In this document: piece after piece, positions 1 to 7,546 of the stretch
Position numbering within the stretch: position 1 is the first letter of the stretch
How the letters are laid out: each line of letters starts with the position of its first letter
Assembly (NCBI GenBank): GCA_027297085.1
Contig: JAPUIL010000408.1
Span: 1-7,822, forward strand
DNA: 7,822 nucleotides
Reading direction: 5' to 3'
From: Verrucomicrobiota bacterium
Lineage (GTDB): Bacteria; Verrucomicrobiota; Verrucomicrobiia; Opitutales; UBA2995
Notes under the pieces: model-generated
Seen by the model: only the letters and a program-made list of their open reading frames with translations
Database searches by the model: none
What the model was told of the DNA's origin: nothing
Position numbers and translations under genes: made by a program

Positions 1-1382
1 ATGAAGATCCACATGCTCCCAATTACGATCCTGAACATAAAATGATCCGCAGCATATTTAACGGAAGCGATGGTCCTCTTATAGGGATGGCTACAAGAGA
101 GGATTGGATGGGAGACCCGGTGGAGGGACAATTTGTTCTGAACCACACAAGCGGCGGAGAAATGTTTGATTTCATGGAAAACTATGAGTTGATGCTCTCT
201 CATTTCGACGGATTCCTCAACAGCAAGGGGGATAGTCCGCTCAATCTGATTACCACGGTGCTGGCCTTGAATGCCTACATGCTTGGACACGAGCAGAAAT
301 ACCGGGATTGGATGCTTGAATATATCGACGCCTGGACAGAACGCATTAAGGAGAACGGGGGTAACATTCCGTCTAATATTGGTCTGGATGGCACGATCGG
401 TGGCGAGTTTGGCGGCAAATGGTACGGGGGAACCTACGGATGGGATTTCTCGTTCTGGGAGCCTGCCTATAACAGGCAGTCGTATCATAGTAATTTTCAT
501 TGGGGGATGTGGCCGGGAATGAGTAATGCATTGCTGCTCACCGGGGATCAGCGCTATATCGACGTGCTACGCCGGCAGATGGACAACCTCTATGCTGAGA
601 AAAAGGTGGTGGACGGTGAATTGATGATCCCGCGCCATTACGGCATAGGATACGATAAAACAGGACCGCTGAAAGGACCGCTTCCCGAGGGGCATATGTG
701 GGACCTCGAGCATGAGAAAGGAAAGAAACCGAAGTGGTATCATTTTGTGCCGGAAAGCTATTACGTTCCACGACTAATCGAGATCTATATGTGGTCGATG
801 GACCGGAAAGACCTGAAACGCATACCGATGGAGGGATGGATGGGCTTTCTGGAGGGGAACAATCCGGATTATCCTGAGCAGGCGCTACGCGAAGCATTAA
901 GAGAAATACAGGAAAGTATGGAGGCTTTGCGCAACGATCCGACCACTGCGGATACCCGGCTGGCTGACTGGCCGGCACAATTTAATCCGCTTGGACCTAT
1001 GATGGAGTTAAACCGGCTAATACAGGGAGGGTACCTGGCTGGAAAAATTTACGTGCTTCATTGCCGGGTGCGGTATTTCGATCCAGCCAGGCACCGCGCC
1101 GGATTACCTGAAGATGTGGCTTCACTGGTCACTGAGATGAATAACGAGATGACCAAAGTAACCCTGGTAAATATTAACCAGGTGGAATCACGTGATGTTA
1201 TCGTGCAGACCGGTGGCTATGGAGAACATCAATGTGTCCGGGTGGAAACAAGGGACGGAATGATTCCGGTTGATAATAGATATTTTACGGTCTCACTGGC
1301 GCCCGGTGCGGGCGCTGAACTTACCATTTATGCCGACCGTTATGCAAACCAGCCAAGCCTTGGTTTTCCATGGCACAATTAG
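1..1382 (+). CDS. Large protein, 3' part only: probable helical-toroid plus beta-sandwich protein of unknown function
   Basis: The reading frame is open from base 3 to the TAG at 1380-1382, so the gene starts outside the window; the ATG at 42 is internal, with 13 in-frame codons before it and no Shine-Dalgarno. Numbering from that ATG, residues 45-300 are mostly amphipathic helices with many aromatic residues, including a Gly/Trp/Tyr-rich segment at 124-141 (GGKWYGGTYGWDFSFWEP) and W/H-rich stretches at 148-160. Residues 330-446 alternate in a beta-strand pattern (TLVNINQ, DVIVQTGG, YFTVSLAPGAG, AELTIYADR) and end in FPWHN. This layout resembles proteins with an (alpha/alpha)6 toroid followed by a beta-sandwich, common in polysaccharide lyases and glycosidases. 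I do not recognise a named family, and no catalytic residue can be assigned. The neighbouring sulfatases fit a polysaccharide role, but that is inference. The coding call is secure; the function is not. Confidence 0.85.
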   Translation, partial: EDPHAPNYDPEHKMIRSIFNGSDGPLIGMATREDWMGDPVEGQFVLNHTSGGEMFDFMENYELMLSHFDGFLNSKGDSPLNLITTVLALNAYMLGHEQKYRDWMLEYIDAWTERIKENGGNIPSNIGLDGTIGGEFGGKWYGGTYGWDFSFWEPAYNRQSYHSNFHWGMWPGMSNALLLTGDQRYIDVLRRQMDNLYAEKKVVDGELMIPRHYGIGYDKTGPLKGPLPEGHMWDLEHEKGKKPKWYHFVPESYYVPRLIEIYMWSMDRKDLKRIPMEGWMGFLEGNNPDYPEQALREALREIQESMEALRNDPTTADTRLADWPAQFNPLGPMMELNRLIQGGYLAGKIYVLHCRVRYFDPARHRAGLPEDVASLVTEMNNEMTKVTLVNINQVESRDVIVQTGGYGEHQCVRVETRDGMIPVDNRYFTVSLAPGAGAELTIYADRYANQPSLGFPWHN

Positions 1383-1455
1383 AAGGGAGAAGTGAGGAGC
1401 GAGAATAAAAGGCAAATGGGGGCGAGAAATCTCGAGATATTGGTTATTGAGGCTC

Positions 1456-1476
1456 AGAGTGAAGAGTGAGGAGCCA
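1456..1476 (+). repeat. Short heptamer tandem repeat in the spacer before the DUF2784 gene
   Basis: AGAGTGA occurs twice in tandem (1456-1462, 1463-1469), followed by a diverged unit GGAGCCA (1470-1476). The 10-mer AGTGAGGAGC at 1465-1474 recurs exactly at 1391-1400, just after the stop of the upstream gene. The second copy also supplies the GAGGAG ribosome binding site of the gene at 1482. This may be a decayed purine-rich microrepeat; with so few units, chance is possible. Confidence 0.4.
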
Positions 1477-1481
1477 GGAAC

Positions 1482-1889
1482 ATGGGACGGTCGAATTTAT
1501 ACTCGTTTGCGGCGGATGCCATATTGTTGCTCCATGTGCTATTCGTAGCATTTGTAGTGGTTGGGCTGATACTTATTTTTGTGGGTGTAGCTTGTAAGTG
1601 GTCTTGGGTCAGGAATCGGAAGTTTCGGTTTGCCCACCTGGCGGGGATCGGAGTGGTCGTCGTACAATCGTGGCTTGGAGTGATTTGTCCGCTGACAAAT
1701 TTGGAAATGGCCTTGCGTGAAAGAGCCGGGGATGCGGTCTACTCTGAATCCTTTATCGCCCACTTGCTGGAGCGTATTCTTTACCACCAGGCCCCACCCT
1801 GGGTGTTTGTCGTTTGTTATACCGCCTTCGGCGCGCTGGTTGTGAGCAGTTGGATTGTTTTCCGCCCGTCTGGGCGAAAAGAAGGGTGA
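1482..1889 (+). CDS. DUF2784 family integral membrane protein
   Basis: A 135-residue, strongly hydrophobic protein. Membrane helices are visible at about residues 12-37, 51-71 and 107-127, with a shorter amphipathic helix near 89-100. The motif CPLTNLE at 69-75, followed by a basic stretch ALRERAG, and an N-terminal A-D-x-x-x-x-x-H pattern (Ala11, Asp12, His18) are what I know of the DUF2784 family, whose members are small inner-membrane proteins of about 120-140 residues with no established role. Length and motif positions fit a complete protein. The start is supported by GTGAGGAG at 1466-1473, 8 bases before the ATG. The gene lies 99 bases after the left-edge gene on the same strand; co-transcription is possible but not shown. 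A hairpin-like CGCCC-GTCT-GGGCG at 1863-1876 lies inside the last codons. Confidence 0.88.
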   Translation: MGRSNLYSFAADAILLLHVLFVAFVVVGLILIFVGVACKWSWVRNRKFRFAHLAGIGVVVVQSWLGVICPLTNLEMALRERAGDAVYSESFIAHLLERILYHQAPPWVFVVCYTAFGALVVSSWIVFRPSGRKEG

Positions 1890-2254
1890 ATTGAGAAGGT
1901 GGAGGCACGTAACGAAAATAGCTAAGAGGCTAGATGTCAGGCGTATCGATAGGAGCAAGGCTGAAGGAGAAATGGAGGAAATCACACTGGGTCATGTCTT
2001 GCTGTGCCTAGCATAGCCTAATGGGCGACGGCTGGACTCTTGACAAAAGGAAATCGAAACCTCTTGCACCTCCCTGCTTCCAGCAAAAATCAAAGTAGGT
2101 TTTTGAGAGCGTTAATTCTGCGTATGCTTATTGGCCGATCACACGGACCAGACGCTGAGCACTGTCAGAAAATGAGAGAAACACCTTCCCCTATTCCAGG
2201 GAGTAGACACAGCGCATTGTGTGAATTTCCATAATTGTCTTGAGGACTTTCATC
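1890..2254. other. Intergenic stretch, no supported gene
   Basis: This is most of the 463-base gap between the DUF2784 gene and the membrane protein at 2353. I found no convincing gene. A TTG-started frame at 2040-2234 (64 codons) has no ribosome binding site and a composition unlike a protein. A 41-codon TTG frame at 1891-2016 overlaps the upstream Shine-Dalgarno-like GAAGGG and is very basic, but has no recognisable similarity. TTGACA occurs at 2040-2045 without a -10 box at the right distance. The stretch may hold the promoter of the 2353 gene. Confidence 0.5.
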
Positions 2255-2330
2255 CGTGAAACTGTTTCGTGAAACCGAAGCATCCGCAGACCTTAAGGCT
2301 GCTAGGCAACCCATGCTTGCGACTGGTCTG
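2255..2330 (+). promoter_or_regulatory. Candidate structured 5' leader with alternative hairpins
   Basis: Just before the gene at 2353 several pairings overlap. GAAAC (2258-2262) and GAAAC (2271-2275) can each pair with GTTTC (2264-2268), and CGTGAAAC is repeated at 2255-2262 and 2268-2275. CGAAGCAT (2276-2283) pairs with ATGCTT-G-CG (2313-2321), one base bulged, enclosing GCAG-A-CC-TTAA-GG-CTGC (2286-2302). CAGACC (2287-2292) can instead pair with GGTCTG (2325-2330), which would break that inner hairpin. Two exclusive folds upstream of a start codon suggest a regulatory leader. I cannot match it to a known riboswitch family, and small pairings like these also occur by chance. Confidence 0.3.
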
Positions 2331-2343
2331 AAGAACCTTTAAA

Positions 2344-2350
2344 GAGGAGG
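2344..2350 (+). promoter_or_regulatory. Ribosome binding site supporting the start at 2353
   Basis: GAGGAGG ends only 2 bases before the ATG, but its first GAGG (2344-2347) leaves a 5-base spacer, which is workable. An in-frame TGA at 2329-2331 and no start codon between it and 2353 fix this ATG as the most upstream start. The site overlaps the palindrome CTTTAAAG (2337-2344), so it could be partly masked by local pairing. Confidence 0.6.
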
Positions 2351-2352
2351 GC

Positions 2353-3024
2353 ATGTTTATAGGCCACTTCGGTATAGGATTAGGAGTAAAGGCACTGGAT
2401 CAGAGGATTTCGTTAGGGACATTGTTTTTAGCGGCACAATTTGTGGATCTGCTTTGGCCGTCGCTTCTATTACTCGGAGTGGAAACCGTTGAGATTGAAC
2501 CCGGGATCACAAAACTGACACCGCTTAATTTTGTCAGTTATCCTATTTCACATAGTTTGTTGATGACAATCGTGTGGGGGCTATTGTTCGGGCTCACCTA
2601 CTGGCAGCTAAGAAAAAATCTCAAGGGAGCACTCATTCTGGGACTGTGTGTGTTGACTCACTGGTTTCTCGATTTCGTGGTTCACCGTCCCGACTTGCCA
2701 CTTCATCCCGGAGAATCACTTATGGTTGGCTTGGGTTTGTGGAACTCGGTTGCAGGTACTCTCGTGGTGGAAGGGCTCCTCTTTGTGATTGGAATTCTGG
2801 TTTACTTGCGAGTGACAAAGGCAAAGAATCGTGCCGGCGTATTAGGTTTCTGGGGACTCATCGCGTTTCTGACCGTAATTACCATCAGCAATTTCGTGGG
2901 ACCTCCTCCTCCTAGTGCGACTGCCGTTGCCTGGGTAAGCCAGGCTCAATGGATTCTAATAATCTGGGCTTATTGGATAGACATGAATCGACAGACACGT
3001 GTTGCCAACGGAACACTTAATTAG
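2353..3024 (+). CDS. Multi-pass membrane protein, metal-dependent-hydrolase-like (MFIGH start)
   Basis: A 223-residue protein with about six membrane helices (roughly 20-42, 68-86, 90-109, 133-153, 163-181, 195-211). Polar residues that stand out in or beside the helices are His5 (MFIGHF), Asp32 (QFVDLLWP), His67 (SYPISHSL), His103 and Asp107 (THWFLDFVV), and His111-Asp114 (HRPDLPL). A set of His and Asp like this is typical of the membrane proteins annotated as metal-dependent hydrolases (YdjM/DUF457-like), and I recall bacterial homologues starting MFIGHF and containing SLGTLFLAAQ and HRPDLPL. The exact family and substrate are unproven; a structural membrane role is also possible. The start is set by GAGGAGG and an upstream in-frame stop. 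The gene is complete and ends TAG at 3022-3024, converging on the DUF255 gene 87 bases away. Confidence 0.85.
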   Translation: MFIGHFGIGLGVKALDQRISLGTLFLAAQFVDLLWPSLLLLGVETVEIEPGITKLTPLNFVSYPISHSLLMTIVWGLLFGLTYWQLRKNLKGALILGLCVLTHWFLDFVVHRPDLPLHPGESLMVGLGLWNSVAGTLVVEGLLFVIGILVYLRVTKAKNRAGVLGFWGLIAFLTVITISNFVGPPPPSATAVAWVSQAQWILIIWAYWIDMNRQTRVANGTLN

Positions 3025-3069
3025 TTCTATCAGCGAAGCATATAAGTGCGGTTTTCAAATCGCTCCCAT

Positions 3070-3088
3070 CGACAAAAGGGCTTTTGTG
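3070..3088. terminator. Weak dyad between convergent genes, possible bidirectional terminator
   Basis: ACAAAAG (3072-3078) and CTTTTGT (3081-3087) form an inverted repeat separated by GG, or a 6-bp stem with a GGGC loop. It lies in the 87-base gap between the gene ending at 3024 and the convergent gene ending at 3112, where a shared terminator is expected. The stem is AT-rich and lacks a clear T-tract on either side, so termination is uncertain. Confidence 0.25.
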
Positions 3089-3111
3089 CGCCTTATGGTT
3101 ACTCCTCTTGC

Positions 3112-5727
3112 TTATGATCCTGGAGAGACGTTATTAAATATTGCCGGGTGCCGAGGGGAACTCCGCGATCCTCCTGCCGATACATTGAGACTGATTTCGA
3201 TTGTATCGGTACGAGGCATAAGGCATCGCTTTTCATCGCATGCCTGGGACTTCACCTCTACGGTTAACGTTGTTTCTCCATCCGTCGCATCTTCACTGAT
3301 CTTAACTGGAACGAAATACCAAATGCGACCCTCGTAAGTAGCGAGGACTTGTTTTAGAACCGGGTCGAGTTTCTTTCGAGGTTCGGGAGTCTGAATATCG
3401 CCCACCGAAAAGGCGGCATTGGGCAACAAGGTTACATTCGTCGGAATGAGAAAGCCGGCATCGGGATTCGGTCCATATAAATGCCAGCCTTCGTCTACAT
3501 CCAACGCCAAAGCGAGTTGCAGCGTTTCCCCTGGCAAAACGTTCAGGCGCGAAGAAAACAAGTATGCGGTAACCGGCCCCAACTTCTTAGAGGCATCGGC
3601 TTTGTCCCCATCTATGGTCTGTAATCGATTCACTACCCTGTGTTCAATCGCAACGGCTGTAGCATGTATCCCGGAATCCAATCCACGAGGGCTGCGCCAC
3701 ATGATGCCGGTAAGCGCTTCAAGGGCCCCTTCCGCTGATTGCACGTATTTATTCAATCCAACGATTCGGTTCAACTCAAGGAGCACAAGCACGGCCACAC
3801 CGTTTGCGGATGGAATATTGCCACCACCACTGAGGCTCTTGGAGCGCATGAGCAGGTCTTCATGCGCGTTAGCTGTAAAGAAGAAGGCCGAATCGTTCTC
3901 GTCCTCAAACTCTGTCAGCATCACGTCACCGAGACGCTGGGCTTCAGTGAGCCAACGTTTTTCGCCGGTCGCAGCATACAGATCGAGAAGTCCTTCGGCC
4001 AGGTACGCATAGTCGTCGAGATAGCCGGGAAGCTTTGCCTGACCGGCGCGATACGTCCGAAGAAGGCGCTTCTGATCGTCAACCAGATGAGTCAAAATGA
4101 AGTTAGCCGCCTTTTCTGCGGCCTCTGTGTACTTTGGCTCGTTCAGTTGCCGCCCTGCGTTGGCGAGCGCGCTGATCATCAAGCCGTTCCAACTCGTTAG
4201 AATCTTATCGTCCTTATGCGGTTGTACCAATGTATTGCGCCAGGTCAGTAGCTTGGTCCGCAATAACGCCATCTGAGTCTTAAAAGTGTCGGGTGATTTC
4301 CCACCTGTTGTGGCAATCTCTGCGAGTGGTTTTTGGAGATGAATAACGTTTGTACCAGGTTCTTCGCCCGTTGATTCTTCTCGAAAATTACCTTGTTTTT
4401 CCAGGTTGTACACTTCCGCGAACAATTTCGCGTCGTTCTCTCCCAGCACTTCAACGACATCTTGGTAACGCCAAATGTAGGTTTCTCCCTCCTTACCCAC
4501 CTCGCCGGAGTCAATAGCTGAATAGAATCCACCTTGGGGTGAGGTCATTTCGCTTTGAACCCAACGATAGATGTCTTCCACCGCTTCGCGATAGCGGGGA
4601 ATGCCAGACAGCACATAGCCGTCTGTATAGGCGCGCATAAGCTGTGCATTGTCGTAGAGCATCTTCTCAAAATGAGGGAGAAGCCAGACGCTGTCGGTGC
4701 TATAGCGATGGAATCCACCGCCCACGTGGTCATGCATACCACCCAGCCACATGCCATCGAGTGTCCGAGTAATCATAGGCAACAAGGTCTTATCGCCTGT
4801 TCGGCGATATTCATGCAGGATAACGCGCAGAACCCCGTGGGGAGGGAATTTCGGACGTGAACTGAACCCACCACGATTCTCATCAAAAGCGCGCTTGTAT
4901 TCGGCCACCGCGCTATCAATTAACTTCTGATCGGCCGATCCGGCGCCAGGACCCGCCTGCAACGTTTCACTACCGCTTCCCGCGCGACGAATAGCTTCGG
5001 CGAGTCGATCGGCTTGTTGCTCAACTTCTGTGCGCCTGTCTTTCCAGTAAGTTGCCAGATTATTGAGTATCTGCATGAACTGTGCTTGGGGAAAGTAGGT
5101 TCCGGCCATCCATGGTCTTCCATCGGGGGTAAGCCAGATCGAATTCGGCCAACCGCCGCGACCGGTTACAAACTGCGTGGCTAGCATGTATTGTTCGTCA
5201 ATATCTGGACGTTCCTCTCGATCAACCTTTATGGCGATGAAGTGCTGGTTGAGTATATTTGCCACTTCCTCGGTCTCGAACGACTGCTTCTCCATGACGT
5301 GGCACCAGTAACAAGTCGAATACCCGACAGAAAGAAATATCGGCTTGTCCTCCTTCTTGGCTTTTGCCAATGCCTCCGGCCCCCACGGATACCAGTTGAC
5401 AGGGTTGTGGGCGTGTTGAAGGAGATATGGGCTCGTCTCGTGAATTAAGTGATTGGTGAATTTATGTTTCTCGTCCTCCACAGCTTCCTCCTGCGTTGGC
5501 AAGGAAGCGGAGCCTTCACGTTGGGAGGATGGGACCTCCGGCGAAACCGAGTCTGTTATGGCGGATGTAGCTAACTCCCGCTCAGGAGGAATGTTTGTGC
5601 TTGTGCTCGTCCACCATCGAGCCACGAAAAAACCAGTCACGACAATCAGCACAAGCAAACCCAGGGTGATTATCCATCGTGGGATCTTGGGCTTCGGTAC
5701 AGATGTTTCGTTATTGTCTGAGGACAT
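3112..5727 (-). CDS. Membrane-anchored DUF255 (YyaL-type) thioredoxin/toroid protein fused to a DsbD-N-like domain
   Basis: An 871-residue protein. Residues 1-18 are polar, then a membrane helix at 17-38 (preceded by KPKIPR) and a low-complexity linker to about 85. A DUF255 thioredoxin-like domain covers about 88-215, with [20 protein letters not shown] (96-115), the redox motif [10 protein letters not shown] (Cys139, Cys142), DREERPDID (169-177) and [15 protein letters not shown]. The helical-toroid part follows to about 700, with [10 protein letters not shown] (333-342), [12 protein letters not shown] (352-363), [11 protein letters not shown] (507-517) and [15 protein letters not shown] (567-581). 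Residues 712-850 (about 3178-3594) look like the DsbD N-terminal domain: [12 protein letters not shown], then [11 protein letters not shown] with Cys830 and Cys835. Ordinary YyaL proteins are about 650-700 residues, soluble, and lack the anchor and last domain. Topology suggests all domains face the periplasm. The biochemical role of DUF255 is not established; thiol-disulfide exchange is inferred from the Cys pairs. AAGAGA at 5735-5740 (minus strand) is a weak ribosome binding site. Confidence 0.93.
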   Translation of the reverse strand: MSSDNNETSVPKPKIPRWIITLGLLVLIVVTGFFVARWWTSTSTNIPPERELATSAITDSVSPEVPSSQREGSASLPTQEEAVEDEKHKFTNHLIHETSPYLLQHAHNPVNWYPWGPEALAKAKKEDKPIFLSVGYSTCYWCHVMEKQSFETEEVANILNQHFIAIKVDREERPDIDEQYMLATQFVTGRGGWPNSIWLTPDGRPWMAGTYFPQAQFMQILNNLATYWKDRRTEVEQQADRLAEAIRRAGSGSETLQAGPGAGSADQKLIDSAVAEYKRAFDENRGGFSSRPKFPPHGVLRVILHEYRRTGDKTLLPMITRTLDGMWLGGMHDHVGGGFHRYSTDSVWLLPHFEKMLYDNAQLMRAYTDGYVLSGIPRYREAVEDIYRWVQSEMTSPQGGFYSAIDSGEVGKEGETYIWRYQDVVEVLGENDAKLFAEVYNLEKQGNFREESTGEEPGTNVIHLQKPLAEIATTGGKSPDTFKTQMALLRTKLLTWRNTLVQPHKDDKILTSWNGLMISALANAGRQLNEPKYTEAAEKAANFILTHLVDDQKRLLRTYRAGQAKLPGYLDDYAYLAEGLLDLYAATGEKRWLTEAQRLGDVMLTEFEDENDSAFFFTANAHEDLLMRSKSLSGGGNIPSANGVAVLVLLELNRIVGLNKYVQSAEGALEALTGIMWRSPRGLDSGIHATAVAIEHRVVNRLQTIDGDKADASKKLGPVTAYLFSSRLNVLPGETLQLALALDVDEGWHLYGPNPDAGFLIPTNVTLLPNAAFSVGDIQTPEPRKKLDPVLKQVLATYEGRIWYFVPVKISEDATDGETTLTVEVKSQACDEKRCLMPRTDTIEISLNVSAGGSRSSPRHPAIFNNVSPGS

Positions 5728-5873
5728 AGAGTTATCTCTTTACCAAGGTTTGTAAGTGGATCAAAAATACCCGCGCCGGATGCCGGTACTTCGCCAACAG
5801 ACGTTTAATGTCTTTCCTAAGTCATCGGATATTTGCCACCAGCCTGCAATCTAAAAGAAAGGCAGTGGTCAAA

Positions 5874-5879
5874 AGTCAA
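5874..5879 (-). promoter_or_regulatory. Possible -35 element for the DUF255 gene
   Basis: On the minus strand TTGACT (complement of 5874-5879) is followed, 18 bases later, by TTTAGA, a poor -10. It lies in the 184-base gap between the sulfatase stop and the DUF255 start, about 150 bases before that start. TTTGAC occurs twice in tandem here (TTTGACT TTTGACC), so the match may simply be part of a small repeat. No convincing terminator for the sulfatase was seen in this gap. Confidence 0.15.
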
Positions 5880-5911
5880 ACTAATGGATCGTCTGTTCTA
5901 TCATTCCTCTC

Positions 5912-7411
5912 TTAACTCGTATTGCCCGAGGCTTTATTGCGTATCTTTTGCAGAAGAGCCCGCATGTCATTCAGAGTTTCCCGGTGCTGGAAGTCGTCGA
6001 CTAAATTTCGATACTCCTTCGGGTCTTTCTCCAGGTCATATAGTTGCTCCCCGGAACCGTCCCAGTCAGCATAATGCCAGCGCTGCGTTCGTATGGCTCG
6101 CCCCAACTTCTGGCCCCGTTTCATGACGGTGTAAGCCGCTTCCTTACCCGGACCGGAAGGATCCTTCAACAGCTTTACCAGGCTCTCACCCTGAAAGTTA
6201 GCCGGGTCTTCGAAACCGCTAAGCTCGGTTAAGGTGGGAAAGAGATCCACTAACTCCACCAGCCCCTGTGAAGTTTCACCCTTAGGTGTCAGGCCCGGCA
6301 CATGCACAACCATGGGCACGCGGGCACATTCTTCAAAGAGGGTAAACTTAGCCCAGAGTCCGTGCTCACCCAAATGATACCCGTGGTCGGAGGAAAAAAT
6401 GACAATGGTATTATCCCAGAGTCCCTGGCTTTTGACCAGGTCGAGAACTCGACCAATCTGTGCATCCACAAAACTGATACAGGCATGGTAGGCCTGCATG
6501 TAACGGCGACGTTGGGCGTCGTCCTGATTCTTCAGTCCGGTAAATCCAAAGCCGATGTATCGCACCTGATTGGCAATGGCTGGAATGAAGTCGTAGTGGT
6601 CTGCCGGTTCAACCAGTTCCGGCAATTCTGCCTGCGGATACATGGCGAAGTATTTGTCAGGTGCCAGAAAGGGGACATGTGGCTTGGCCAAACCCCAGGC
6701 GATAAAGAAGGGTTTGTCGTCCGGCCGTTCTTCGATCCATTTCATAACCAGATCCGCACCTTTACCATCGCGATGCTGTTGGTCTTCCAGTCCACTGGGC
6801 CCGTAACCCACACTCTCGAGGTCATGAACCTGGGTCGCGTGCTTCAAACTGTAGTCTATAAACTCTTTTCCTTCGGCGGGTTTTCCAAACCTGCGCTCAA
6901 ACTCGTTTGCCATCGCATCCAAAACAGGCAGGTGATCATTTTCAAAGAGGTGATTCGCATCCGTGGCTCCTTCAGGAATAAAATCGGGACGGTGATAAAT
7001 CTTGTTAGCAACTCCGGTCCAATAGCCTCGCTGCCGAAAAAACTCGGCCATGGTGATCATACCCGGTCTGGTTTCATGCAGTTTGGTGGAATTATCAAAA
7101 ATACCGGTCGTCTCCGGATACATGCCGGAGAGAAAAGACGCGCGCGATGATCCACAAACGGGATACTGGACGTAAGCACGCCTAAAGGTAAGGGCGCCGT
7201 TGGCAAACTTGTCCAGGGCAGGTGTTTTAATGGCACTGTAACCGGACGGCCCGACATGAGCGTTCAGGTCGTCTGCAATGATAAGCAGGATATTCAGTTT
7301 TCCCTTTCCAGCAAGGGATTCTGAGGCCGAAACAAAAATTTGGCTGAGGCCGGTGATTAGGAACAAAGCGAAAAAAAAATTAATCGGAACGCGCGTAACG
7401 ATTTTGATCAT
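5912..7411 (-). CDS. Exported sulfatase, iduronate-2-sulfatase type, with C-G-S-S-R modification motif
   Basis: A 499-residue S1-type sulfatase that would hydrolyse sulfate esters, probably on a sulfated polysaccharide, in the periplasm. Residues 1-29 form a Sec signal peptide (basic N-end, FFFALFLITGL, cut near VSA-SE). Expected active-site residues are present: Asp47-Asp48 (IIADDLN), Cys86 and Arg90 (VCGSSRASFLSG), Lys137 and His140 (ANKIYH), Lys243 and His245 (LAKPHVPF), Asp342-His343 (SSDHGYHLGEHG) and Lys355 (WAK). KIYH, AKPHVPF and SDHGYHLGEHGLWAK point to the iduronate-2-sulfatase group; the real substrate is unknown. The C-terminal EQLYDLEKDPKEYRNL is the usual sulfatase end domain. 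Position three of the formylglycine motif is Ser instead of the usual Pro or Ala. The ATG at 7411 is the first possible start because TAG lies two codons upstream (7415-7417); no Shine-Dalgarno is visible. The DUF255 gene follows 184 bases downstream on the same strand. Confidence 0.96.
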   Translation of the reverse strand: MIKIVTRVPINFFFALFLITGLSQIFVSASESLAGKGKLNILLIIADDLNAHVGPSGYSAIKTPALDKFANGALTFRRAYVQYPVCGSSRASFLSGMYPETTGIFDNSTKLHETRPGMITMAEFFRQRGYWTGVANKIYHRPDFIPEGATDANHLFENDHLPVLDAMANEFERRFGKPAEGKEFIDYSLKHATQVHDLESVGYGPSGLEDQQHRDGKGADLVMKWIEERPDDKPFFIAWGLAKPHVPFLAPDKYFAMYPQAELPELVEPADHYDFIPAIANQVRYIGFGFTGLKNQDDAQRRRYMQAYHACISFVDAQIGRVLDLVKSQGLWDNTIVIFSSDHGYHLGEHGLWAKFTLFEECARVPMVVHVPGLTPKGETSQGLVELVDLFPTLTELSGFEDPANFQGESLVKLLKDPSGPGKEAAYTVMKRGQKLGRAIRTQRWHYADWDGSGEQLYDLEKDPKEYRNLVDDFQHRETLNDMRALLQKIRNKASGNTS

Positions 7412-7546
7412 GATCTATACAGAAGAGGAATAATATGCGGACCACTCGAAAGGGAAATGACCGTTTCCCAGAGTTCTTAGCTAAGTGTGGGTATTTCAGT
7501 TACCAAGCATTGTCAACGGTCAGCAAATTATTCTCTATAGATCCCC

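Noticed and set aside
1..45. ATG at base 1 opening a 14-codon frame
   Set aside because: It stops at TGA 43-45 and lies out of frame inside the large left-edge coding region, which is open through this stretch.
538..978. 146-codon minus-strand frame
   Set aside because: Antisense to the left-edge gene; Pro/Ser/Arg-rich shadow composition and no domain.
1863..1876. CGCCC-GTCT-GGGCG hairpin as terminator of the DUF2784 gene
   Set aside because: It lies inside the coding region and is followed by AAAAG, not a T-tract.
1539..1985. 148-codon minus-strand frame across the DUF2784 gene
   Set aside because: Antisense shadow of a clear DUF2784 protein; low-complexity polar composition.
1891..2016. 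TTG-started 41-codon frame after the DUF2784 gene (also a 14-codon ATG start at 1972 with AAGGAG)
   Set aside because: It has Shine-Dalgarno-like sequence, but the very basic composition, rare start and short length give no support beyond chance.
2040..2234. 64-codon TTG frame in the intergenic region
   Set aside because: No ribosome binding site, no recognisable similarity and a polar, random-looking composition.
5836..5868. CCAC..GCC / GGC..GTGG dyad as sulfatase terminator
   Set aside because: Interrupted stem with a 16-base loop and no T-run in the minus-strand direction.
6302..7150. 282-codon plus-strand frame inside the sulfatase
   Set aside because: Antisense shadow of the intact sulfatase, whose catalytic motifs prove the minus-strand frame.
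7511..7516. Perfect TTGACA on the minus strand upstream of the sulfatase
   Set aside because: At 17 bases spacing the -10 position reads TACCCA, a poor match; not enough to call a promoter.
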